A stretch of 5,002 nt of DNA from assembly GCA_048550035.1 (NCBI GenBank), contig JBLYYQ010000141.1:1-5002 (forward strand). Direction: 5' to 3'. This DNA comes from JBLYYQ01 sp048550035 (GTDB lineage: Bacteria > Nitrospinota_A > UBA7883 > JBLYYQ01). A model generated the notes under the pieces. That model ran no database searches, had not been told where the DNA came from, and saw only the letters and a list, made by a program, of their open reading frames with translations. The translations under genes and the position numbers were made by a program. Shown one piece after another: positions 1 to 5,002 of this stretch (positions are counted from its first letter, which is position 1; every line of letters starts with the position of its first letter).

Positions 1-87
1 GAACAAATTTTTCATTTGACTCATTTAGTTGGTAATACTTTTTTAAATCTAATCTTAACCTAACCAAAGCATGCAAATAAAATATTT

Positions 88-115
88 TTCAAAGTTAAGT
101 CAATTATGCTACGAT
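88..115 (+). promoter_or_regulatory. Possible sigma70-type promoter for oadBG
   Basis: An extended -10 element, TGCTACGAT, has its hexamer TACGAT at 110-115 (4 of 6 matches to TATAAT plus the upstream TG). A weak -35, TTCAAA at 88-93 (4 of 6), lies 16 bp upstream. Transcription would begin near 122 and leave a leader of about 40 nt before oadB. The match is modest in AT-rich DNA, and no operator is obvious beside it. Confidence 0.33.
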
Positions 116-162
116 TTGGTCATTAGATTTTATCTGCGAACTTATAACAAAACAGAAGAAAA

Positions 163-1389
163 ATGGAAAATGTATCTATAATAGTTGCTTTTGAGCGATT
201 GTTAGCGATGACCGGCTTTCAAGCATTGACAATTAGCCAAGCTTCTATGATCGCTATTTCTTTACTTTTACTCTATCTTGCGATCGCAAAAGAGTTTGAA
301 CCACTACTTCTAGTCCCAATTGGTTTTGGAGCAATATTAGCAAATCTCCCGATGTCTCACATGGCTGTAACTGATGACGGTGGTCTGCTTTACTATTTCT
401 ATCTTGGTGTAAAGAGTGAGATCTGGCCGCCATTAATATTTTTAGGTGTTGGAGCATTGACAGATTTTGGTCCTCTATTATCAAATCCGTCAACCCTGTT
501 TTTGGGTGCTGCTGCTCAGATTGGTGTTTACATAACTCTTATTGTGGCAGTTCTGATTGGATTCAATCTTCAAGAGGCAGCTGCCATTGGAATAATAGGG
601 GGTGCTGATGGTCCAACCTCCATATTTCTTGCAAATAAGCTGGCGCCACATCTTTTAGGACCTATAGCGGTTGCAGCTTATACATATATGTCGCTTGTTC
701 CTATTATACAACCTCCTATCATGCGACTCTTGACAACTGAAAAAGAGAGAAAAATTAAGATGGAACAGCTAAAACCTGTTTCACAACGGGCAAAAATATT
801 ATTCCCAATCTGCACTACAATTGTAACCATCTTATTACTACCTGCAGCTGCCCCTCTAATTGGAATGTTAATGCTTGGCAATTTATTTAGAGAAAGTGGC
901 GTCACAAAACGGCTCCTTGAAACTGCTGAAACAGATCTGATCAATACTGTTACAATATTTTTAGCTCTATCGGTAGGTGCTTCAATGACCGCTGATACTT
1001 TTCTAAAGTTAGAGACTATTAAAATTATTATGCTTGGTCTATTTGCATTTATGTCGGCAACCGCTGGCGGTCTCTTGCTTGGCAAACTTTTAATGGTCGT
1101 AACTGGCGGTAAAGTAAACCCGTTGATCGGTTCTGCTGGAGTTAGTGCTGTTCCGATGGCTGCGCGAGTATCACAAAAGGTGGGACAAGAGGCTGATCCG
1201 CATAACTTCCTTATTATGCATGCAATGGGACCTAATGTTGCCGGAGTTATTGGAACTGCTGTTGCCGCTGGTGTTTTTCTGGCACTATTTGGTGGTGATC
1301 AAGTTGATATAATGTCGCCTGGACATACAGAGCTTATCATAGAGAAAGGATCAACTTTCATAACCTCTATCTTTAACTTTCTTTTTTAG
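163..1389 (+). CDS. oadB: Oxaloacetate decarboxylase beta subunit, Na+-translocating carboxybiotin decarboxylase
   Basis: This is the integral-membrane subunit that decarboxylates carboxybiotin on OadA and couples the release of CO2 to Na+ export across the inner membrane. The 408-residue protein is almost wholly hydrophobic, with about nine to eleven membrane segments. Family signatures run in order: FEPLLLVPIGFGAILANLP near 45-63, IGGADGPTSIF at 145-155, YTYMSLVPIIQPP at 173-185, NPLIGSAGVSAVPMAARVSQ at 319-338 and MHAMGPNVAGVIG at 352-364. Residues known to be functional in the Klebsiella enzyme map with a constant offset: D149 (D203), Y175 (Y229), N319 (N373), G323 (G377), S328 (S382) and R335 (R389). 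All are conserved, so the pump should be active. The protein continues about 38 residues past VAAG370, whereas relatives I know end within roughly ten; this tail is odd. The ATG has a weak purine-rich stretch (AGAAGAAA) just upstream and is the first start in frame. The methylmalonyl-CoA and glutaconyl-CoA decarboxylase beta subunits are close relatives, but the neighbouring OadA-type alpha subunit favours oxaloacetate. Confidence 0.95.
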   Translation: MENVSIIVAFERLLAMTGFQALTISQASMIAISLLLLYLAIAKEFEPLLLVPIGFGAILANLPMSHMAVTDDGGLLYYFYLGVKSEIWPPLIFLGVGALTDFGPLLSNPSTLFLGAAAQIGVYITLIVAVLIGFNLQEAAAIGIIGGADGPTSIFLANKLAPHLLGPIAVAAYTYMSLVPIIQPPIMRLLTTEKERKIKMEQLKPVSQRAKILFPICTTIVTILLLPAAAPLIGMLMLGNLFRESGVTKRLLETAETDLINTVTIFLALSVGASMTADTFLKLETIKIIMLGLFAFMSATAGGLLLGKLLMVVTGGKVNPLIGSAGVSAVPMAARVSQKVGQEADPHNFLIMHAMGPNVAGVIGTAVAAGVFLALFGGDQVDIMSPGHTELIIEKGSTFITSIFNFLF

Positions 1390-1398
1390 GGCAGATAT

Positions 1399-1611
1399 AT
1401 GGAAATCTTAAGTGCTGCATTAATTGTCTCATTGCTAGGGATGGGGGCAGTCTTTGCTGCTCTAGCTTCAATATCGATATCTATACTATGTATCAACTTT
1501 TTCTGCCCAGCCTCAGTAGTGACTCCAATCACTGACGATGTAGAAGAGAGACGAAGAGTTGCTGCAATCTATGGTGCACTTACATTTTACTTAAAAAATA
1601 AGCGCCAGTAG
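1399..1611 (+). CDS. oadG: Small OadG-like gamma subunit of the oxaloacetate decarboxylase pump
   Basis: This is a 70-residue protein with one N-terminal membrane helix (about residues 5-35, containing SLLGMGAVFAALA) and a short, charged cytoplasmic tail. The family knowledge applied here is that OadG has an N-terminal helix with a conserved LGMGxVF motif and a C-terminal segment ending in an alanine-rich helix. It anchors OadA to OadB and in Klebsiella binds zinc through C-terminal histidines. The LGMGAVFAAL motif and the ending RRRVAAIYGALTFYL fit that pattern. The gene starts 9 nt after the oadB stop, with AGGG at 1388-1391 overlapping that stop codon as a plausible ribosome site, so the two are probably co-translated. 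It is shorter than the usual 80 or so residues and has no histidine at all, so the zinc site is absent. Assignment rests on the helix motif, size and position; sequence similarity in such small proteins is weak. Confidence 0.72.
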   Translation: MEILSAALIVSLLGMGAVFAALASISISILCINFFCPASVVTPITDDVEERRRVAAIYGALTFYLKNKRQ

Positions 1612-1618
1612 ATTATAG

Positions 1619-1643
1619 CTCTTTAACCTCCAACGCTAAAGAG
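1619..1643. repeat. Inverted repeat at the convergent oadG/oadA 3' ends
   Basis: CTCTTTA at 1619-1625 and TAAAGAG at 1637-1643 form a perfect 7-bp stem with an 11-nt loop, spanning the oadA stop codon and the 11-bp gap between the two convergent genes. It could act as a weak two-way transcription stop. However, no run of T follows directly on either strand, so a classical intrinsic terminator is not shown. Confidence 0.28.
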
Positions 1644-3374
1644 TCTATCGCCAACCTGAACTGCACTCCCTTCTGCTACATCAATAGTAGTTATTACTCC
1701 AGCTCTATCTGATTTGACCTCAGTTTCCATCTTCATCGCTTCTAGGATTATAACAGTCTCATCAGTCTCCACCGGATCGCCAACTTTTTTTAGCACTTTC
1801 CAGACAGAACCAGAAAGCTTCGAATTGATAGGCTCTCCTCCGGTTGTAGCTACTGGCGATGGTGATGGTGATGCTCCTGTTGATGGGGTAGCTGATATGG
1901 CTGATAATTCATCAATAACAACATCATAATCTTTGCCATCAACCTTAACTTTGAAATGGTTGCTGCTGCTTGTAGTAGCTGCAGGCGTACTAGTAGCTGG
2001 CGGTGCTTCTACTTTCTTAAAAGTTTCGGTTGGCGGCTTGCCTCTATTCTCAATATACTTTTTTGCGATCTGTGGAAAGAGTGCAAAAATAATTACATCC
2101 TCAGGCTCATCAATACCATGTTCGCTCTTGACTTCAGCTAACAATGCATCCCACTCTGGCTTTAATAAATCGGCAGGTCGAACAGTAATAGGACCATCCT
2201 CACCGCAGACTTTCTCTAACAGTTTAGGATCAACTGTTCCTGGAACTTTCCCATATCTACCAGCAATCAAGCTCTCAACTTCTTTAGAGATAACATTGTA
2301 GCGACCCATCATTACATTTAATACCGCCTGCGTTCCGACTATCTGTGACGTTGGCGTAACTAATGGTGGATAGCCTAGTTCTCTGCGAGTCTCTGGCAGA
2401 TCTTTTAATACATCTTGAATCTTGTCAATAGCGTTTTGCTGTTTGAGTTGCGATTCTAGATTGGAAATCATTCCACCTGGCACCTGCGATTTTAAAACAT
2501 TTACATCTACTCCTGTAAATGAAGATTGAAATGCACTATATTCCTCTTTGACATCAACAAAATATTCTGACGCCTCAATGATCTTGTCAAGATCAAGGCC
2601 TGTATCTCGTTTTGAACCGATTAACGATGAGACAATAGTCTCTGTCGGACTATGGGATGCTCCCATTGATAAAGGTGATAATACTGTATCTACAATATCG
2701 ATCCCACTATCGATTGCCTTTGTCATTGTTAAGAGCGCATAACCTGAGGTCGTATGGGTATGGAGATGAAGTGGCAAATTAACCGACTCTTTTATAGCAC
2801 AAATTAGTTCCTCAGCTGGTGATGGTGCCAAAAGACCAGCCATATCTTTAATACAGATTGAGTGACAACCAGCATCTTCTAACCGCTTGGCCATATCAAC
2901 AAATACCTGATTATTATGGACAGGTGATGTTGTATACGATATTGCACCTTGTGCATGCTTCCCATTCTTCTTAACCTGGTCAATAGAGGTCTCAAGATTG
3001 CGAAGATCATTTAATGCATCAAATATTCGAAAATTATCAATCCCAGCTTCTGTTGATAGATCTATGAACTTACGAACAAGGTCATCTGCATAATGACGGT
3101 ATCCAACCAGATTCTGACCACGTAATAACATCTGAAATGGAGTCTTTGGCATCAGTTTTTTTAACTTCCGAACACGCTCCCACGGATCTTCGTTTAGAAA
3201 TCTTATACAAGCATCAAAAGTTGCTCCACCCCACATCTCTATTGCCCAGTAGCCAATGTTATCTAACTTCTCACAGATAGGGAGCATATGCTCTGTTTTC
3301 ATCCGCGTCGCCAAAAGCGATTGATGCCCATCACGTAATACTAACTCACATATCTTCAACCTATTTTCTGCCAT
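1623..3374 (-). CDS. oadA: Oxaloacetate decarboxylase alpha subunit (carboxyltransferase plus biotin carrier)
   Basis: This is the peripheral subunit on the cytoplasmic face that transfers the carboxyl group of oxaloacetate to its own biotin, releasing pyruvate. It then presents carboxybiotin to OadB. The 583-residue length is typical. The carboxyltransferase TIM-barrel occupies about 1-300, with the metal ligands D15 (in LRDGHQS), H205 and H207 (in LHLHTHTTSG) and the active-site lysine K176 (in IKDMAG). The conserved association domain covers about 300-450. Two Pro/Ala/Ser/Thr-rich flexible linkers (about 457-471 and 494-512) flank a short VKVDGKDYDV element. The biotinyl domain covers about 515-583, with biotin on K548 in EAMKMET. 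The position that is Cys148 in Vibrio OadA appears to be S146 here (ISYTTSPVH). GAGGGAAGG just upstream of the ATG gives a good ribosome site and supports this start. The gene faces oadBG tail to tail, so it must have its own promoter. The same fold is used by pyruvate carboxylase B subunits, but the adjacent oadB makes the decarboxylase role much more likely. Confidence 0.96.
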   Translation of the reverse strand: MAENRLKICELVLRDGHQSLLATRMKTEHMLPICEKLDNIGYWAIEMWGGATFDACIRFLNEDPWERVRKLKKLMPKTPFQMLLRGQNLVGYRHYADDLVRKFIDLSTEAGIDNFRIFDALNDLRNLETSIDQVKKNGKHAQGAISYTTSPVHNNQVFVDMAKRLEDAGCHSICIKDMAGLLAPSPAEELICAIKESVNLPLHLHTHTTSGYALLTMTKAIDSGIDIVDTVLSPLSMGASHSPTETIVSSLIGSKRDTGLDLDKIIEASEYFVDVKEEYSAFQSSFTGVDVNVLKSQVPGGMISNLESQLKQQNAIDKIQDVLKDLPETRRELGYPPLVTPTSQIVGTQAVLNVMMGRYNVISKEVESLIAGRYGKVPGTVDPKLLEKVCGEDGPITVRPADLLKPEWDALLAEVKSEHGIDEPEDVIIFALFPQIAKKYIENRGKPPTETFKKVEAPPATSTPAATTSSSNHFKVKVDGKDYDVVIDELSAISATPSTGASPSPSPVATTGGEPINSKLSGSVWKVLKKVGDPVETDETVIILEAMKMETEVKSDRAGVITTIDVAEGSAVQVGDRLFSVGG

Positions 3375-3428
3375 AACCTTCCCTCATTATTCTCATTCAA
3401 AAAAGTTCTTAGATGCACATATTTCCTA

Positions 3429-3457
3429 ATTTTTACATAAAAAAAGCGGTGTGACAA
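3429..3457 (-). promoter_or_regulatory. Candidate oadA promoter
   Basis: Read on the minus strand, TTGTCA (3457-3452, 5 of 6 matches to the -35 consensus) is followed after exactly 17 bp by AAAAAT (3434-3429, 4 of 6), which has an extended-10 TG one base upstream. Transcription would start near 3421, giving a leader of about 47 nt that ends in the GAGGGAAGG ribosome site of oadA. Confidence 0.42.
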
Positions 3458-3560
3458 TCTATTCTTTAACTTTTCAACCTATATCTCTCTTATTGCTCTA
3501 CTTCGACATTATATGGCAAAATTTCAATTACCTGATCTCTTTTATGTTAGAAAATAAGCC

Positions 3561-3577
3561 TTCAATTTGAAATTGAA
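3561..3577. repeat. Perfect 17-nt palindrome (8-bp arms, 1-nt centre)
   Basis: TTCAATTTGAAATTGAA has arms 3561-3568 and 3570-3577 that are exact reverse complements around a single G. Its shape suits a dimeric regulator. It lies about 100 bp upstream of the candidate oadA -35 box, so control of oadA is conceivable. In AT-rich DNA an 8-bp arm can arise by chance, and I do not recognise the regulator. Confidence 0.4.
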
Positions 3578-3983
3578 TCATCATTACTAGCTTACTATTT
3601 TAATACTTATGCTCGCCTACATCTATCAGTACTATATAACTACTTATCAGGAAATTTTAAGGAAAAAAGAGGAGAACGATTACAGAAGTTAAGTCATTGA
3701 TACAGACAGTTTAACGACTCTGTTTATCTCAAGAGTTATCGCTCAAAAAATTAGTAAAGATTTCATTATAAAACTATTGTTCAATAATGGTCAGTGGTAG
3801 AAATATCACTAAGATAAGTCAAATTTGGAGAGATTAGTGCAACACAATCTTATTGAATAGTGAGATTTTTCTTTCTAAAAAAGCCAAATTAATAAAAAAA
3901 ATTAGATTATTAAAGTATGACTTTTCATATTTTTAGTTCAAATTTTCATCCTATTGAAGAGTATTTTTCACAATAATTATCGC

Positions 3984-4012
3984 TTTTAGAGTAGATCTAA
4001 AACAGGGTACCC
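3984..4012. repeat. Inverted repeat plus GGGTACCC palindrome behind the repressor gene
   Basis: TTTTAGA (3984-3990) and TCTAAAA (3996-4002) form a perfect 7-bp stem with a 5-nt loop. The 8-bp palindrome GGGTACCC follows at 4005-4012, 11 bp beyond the repressor stop on the minus strand. The G/C-rich palindrome stands out in very AT-rich surroundings. Neither part has the stem-plus-T-run form of a standard terminator. It may be a weak transcript end, a protein-binding site or part of an element boundary. Confidence 0.35.
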
Positions 4013-4023
4013 CACTAGAAATT

Positions 4024-4755
4024 TTATTCTACTGGTTTCATCTCAAAATTATGCCAAGCTCCTAAAACTATGCCGACAATTAGGTTACTTTTATGTTTAG
4101 AAGCAACTTTTGAAATATGCTTGCTTGGAGGTAAAGGTACAATGAACATATTCTCTCCATCAACATGGAGCATATTGGCTGTAATATATTTGCCATCATA
4201 AACTGCATAAACCACATTATGCTCAATATAGTTTTTGTCAATCCCACGATCAATAATAATAATATCTTTATCGGCTAAGGAAGGTTCCATAGAATTGCCA
4301 GAGATACTGCATGCCACGATATTGTCAGAAACCTTCTTATTATTCAATAATCTAGAATGCAACAACAGATGGTCAATGATATTACTTTCTCTAATGAGAT
4401 GAGCATTTGCAGCATTTTTTGCATCAACCAGAGGAACACTCACATAGTTGTCAAAATTAGGCTCTTCTAGTTGCCGAGTATCATAAGCTTTGGACCGAAC
4501 AATCTTGATCTCAAGTCTACTAGACGAATAGATATCTTCTGGCAACGAGTCACCATAAATAAGCCACAAAATATCAATTCTGCCAACCTTTGCAATTGCA
4601 AGCATTGTATCATGTTTTGGATAATGATTCCCATCCTCGTACGCCTTAACGGAAGTGTGTGAGACATCAATCAGCCTACCAAATTCCATCAGCGATCGTG
4701 ATCCGCGAATAGTCTTAATCCTATTACCCAGATCAATAAGCTTAGCCTTACCCAC
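4024..4755 (-). CDS. Phage-type CI/LexA-like repressor (XRE helix-turn-helix plus S24 domain)
   Basis: This is a 243-residue transcriptional repressor of the kind that maintains a prophage or integrative element in the silent state. The N-terminal XRE-type DNA-binding domain spans about 9-70: SLMEFGRLIDVSHTSVKAYEDG (21-42) forms the helix-turn-helix and LAIAKVGRIDILWLIYGD (52-69) the closing helices. A linker follows, then an S24/LexA-like dimerisation domain at about 145-236, with the serine motif SGNSMEP (S155). Aligned to E. coli LexA, the catalytic Lys156 position falls on A193 in the segment YITANML. No Ala-Gly or Cys-Gly pair, the usual self-cleavage site, occurs anywhere in the protein. 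It is therefore probably not inactivated by RecA-stimulated self-cleavage. The start is GTG; an in-frame stop lies five codons upstream, so this is the most upstream start possible, and it has only a weak AAAG-type ribosome site. The gene diverges from the one at 4875 through a 119-bp control region, and autoregulation is likely. The specific phage or element family cannot be named. Confidence 0.88.
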   Translation of the reverse strand: MGKAKLIDLGNRIKTIRGSRSLMEFGRLIDVSHTSVKAYEDGNHYPKHDTMLAIAKVGRIDILWLIYGDSLPEDIYSSSRLEIKIVRSKAYDTRQLEEPNFDNYVSVPLVDAKNAANAHLIRESNIIDHLLLHSRLLNNKKVSDNIVACSISGNSMEPSLADKDIIIIDRGIDKNYIEHNVVYAVYDGKYITANMLHVDGENMFIVPLPPSKHISKVASKHKSNLIVGIVLGAWHNFEMKPVE

Positions 4756-4778
4756 GTAAAGTTTTCTTTAAATTATGA

Positions 4779-4808
4779 TTGACATTGAAACTTTTAATTA
4801 ATTATAAT
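4779..4808 (+). promoter_or_regulatory. Strong rightward promoter of the divergent switch
   Basis: A perfect -35 box TTGACA (4779-4784) and a perfect -10 box TATAAT (4803-4808) are separated by 18 bp. The start point would be near 4815, leaving a leader of about 60 nt before the gene at 4875. Both hexamers match consensus exactly, so it should be strong unless repressed. Its -10 box shares 4807-4808 with the opposing promoter. Confidence 0.82.
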
Positions 4809-4835
4809 TATATTAGTAGGGCGAATAGATATCAA
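4807..4835 (-). promoter_or_regulatory. Leftward promoter of the repressor gene
   Basis: On the minus strand, TTGATA (4835-4830, 5 of 6 matches) is followed after exactly 17 bp by a perfect TATAAT (4812-4807). Transcription would start near 4800 and run about 45 nt to the repressor GTG codon. The footprint overlaps the rightward promoter almost completely, so binding of polymerase to one should block the other. Confidence 0.75.
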
Positions 4836-4874
4836 GCACTATATGGAAGTTTAACTAAAGGAAGGATTAAAAAA

Positions 4875-5002
4875 ATGATAGATAAAGCAAACTTAGGCAA
4901 AACAGGAGAGGAACCTCCTAAAATATTTGATACTAAGAAATCATTGAGACGCAAATACTATACTACCTCACAATTGATGACTCGATGGGGAGTATCAGCT
5001 CC
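4875..5002 (+). CDS. 5' end of a rightward gene encoding a putative DNA-binding protein (cut by the window)
   Basis: The reading frame is open from an ATG at 4875 to the end of the window (42 complete codons). A strong ribosome site, AAAGGAAGG at 4857-4865, lies 9 nt upstream, and the consensus promoter at 4779-4808 drives it. The visible protein begins with a polar, lysine-rich stretch of about 27 residues. The segment YYTTSQLMTRWGVSA (about 28-42) then has the look of the first helix and turn of an excisionase, AlpA or MerR-like helix-turn-helix. By position it takes the place of cro, ner or an excisionase opposite a phage repressor, so an early regulator or recombination directionality factor is likely. 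The rest of the protein is not visible, and a larger enzyme with an N-terminal DNA-binding domain is also possible. Confidence 0.72.
   Translation, partial: MIDKANLGKTGEEPPKIFDTKKSLRRKYYTTSQLMTRWGVSA

Larger units (their letters stand above)
3458..4023. other. AT-rich spacer without a convincing gene
   Basis: About 570 bp lie between the oadA promoter region and the repressor stop codon. I read this stretch in several frames on both strands and met frequent stops. The only start-to-stop runs noted are under 20 codons and lack ribosome sites (for example 3513-3557 and 3787-3837). No tRNA T-arm, CRISPR-like repeat or transposon end is visible. The stretch does hold a perfect palindrome at 3561-3577 and an inverted repeat cluster at 3984-4012. 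If the repressor belongs to a prophage or other element, its left boundary probably lies here, but nothing in the sequence fixes the point. Confidence 0.6.
4758..4852. promoter_or_regulatory. Candidate repressor half-sites (AAGTTT/AAACTT)
   Basis: Within the divergent control region, AAAGTTT (4758-4764) and its reverse complement AAACTTT (4788-4794) flank the rightward -35 box. A third copy, AAGTTT at 4847-4852, sits inside the 9-nt palindrome AGTTTAACT (4848-4856), just before the downstream ribosome site. The spacing suggests operators for the neighbouring repressor. The motif is short and AT-rich, so chance is a real alternative. Confidence 0.3.

Noticed and set aside
1..63. An open frame on the plus strand ending at TAA 61-63, and a possible minus-strand start at 24 reading MSQMKNLF off the window edge.
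   Set aside because: Only 20 and 8 codons are visible, the minus-strand start has no ribosome site, and AT-rich DNA yields such frames by chance. One of them may be the end of a neighbouring gene, but this cannot be decided here.
280..290. GCGATCGC, the HIP1 octamer frequent in cyanobacteria.
   Set aside because: It is a single copy inside oadB, and the gene content does not suggest a cyanobacterium.
254..1085. Minus-strand open frames within oadB.
   Set aside because: They are antisense shadows of a well-conserved membrane protein gene and show no family motifs.
3338..3403. Short upstream reading frame (MRIMREGYGRK) overlapping the oadA start codon.
   Set aside because: It has no ribosome site of its own, and its ATG codons arise from the purine-rich leader of oadA; nothing suggests that it is translated.
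3449..3466. TGTGA near 3450-3454 as half of a CRP-binding site over the oadA -35 box.
   Set aside because: The matching right half (TCACA) is missing at the required spacing.
92..3696. Shared 11-mer AAGTTAAGTCA at 92-102 and 3686-3696, considered as direct repeats bounding an insertion.
   Set aside because: A few identical 11-mers are expected by chance in 5 kb of AT-rich sequence, and the flanks do not match.
3661..3930. A plus-strand frame with relatively few stops (residues such as GRNITKISQIWRD) that might be a decayed transposase.
   Set aside because: It is broken by several stop codons, there is no recognisable family motif, and the number of stops is not clearly below chance expectation for this base composition.

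Overview
The window is low-GC, AT-rich bacterial DNA. Long genes sit at moderate GC and the spacers are very AT-rich. It has two unrelated parts. The left two thirds (about 163-3374) encodes all three subunits of a biotin-dependent, membrane-bound oxaloacetate decarboxylase Na+ pump. The right third (about 4024-5002) carries a phage-type regulatory switch: a CI/LexA-like repressor, two overlapping divergent promoters and the first 42 codons of a rightward gene. The protein sequences look proteobacterial, most likely from a low-GC gammaproteobacterium. That is an impression from the OadA and OadB sequences, not a database result.

Layout: a possible promoter near 88-115 precedes oadB (163-1389, +). 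A 9-nt gap follows, then a small single-pass membrane protein that fits OadG (1399-1611, +). The biotin-carrying alpha subunit OadA lies on the opposite strand (1623-3374, -) and converges on the oadBG pair with only 11 bp between stop codons. A candidate oadA promoter lies at 3429-3457. In well-studied bacteria these genes form one co-directional oadGAB operon, so the split into two convergent units is unusual. By family knowledge, OadA moves the carboxyl group of oxaloacetate onto biotin. OadB then decarboxylates carboxybiotin and exports Na+, while OadG holds the complex together. All OadB residues I could map to known functional positions are present, and so are the OadA metal ligands, lysine and biotin site. 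OadG, by contrast, contains no histidine.

From about 3458 to 4023 I find no convincing gene. This AT-rich spacer holds a perfect 17-nt palindrome (3561-3577) and, just past the repressor stop, a 7-bp inverted repeat next to GGGTACCC. The left edge of a mobile element, if one exists, probably lies in this spacer, but no attachment site or terminal repeat can be proven.

The repressor (4024-4755, -) has an N-terminal helix-turn-helix and a C-terminal S24/LexA-like domain. It keeps the serine motif but appears to lack the catalytic lysine and any Ala-Gly or Cys-Gly cleavage site, so it may not respond to SOS by self-cleavage. Between it and the rightward gene (4875->5002) lie two near-consensus promoters. 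Rightward is TTGACA-18-TATAAT and leftward is TTGATA-17-TATAAT, and their -10 boxes overlap by 2 bp. Only one polymerase should fit at a time, as in a lysogeny-type switch. The rightward product shows a putative DNA-binding segment (YYTTSQLMTRWGVSA) before the window cuts it off.
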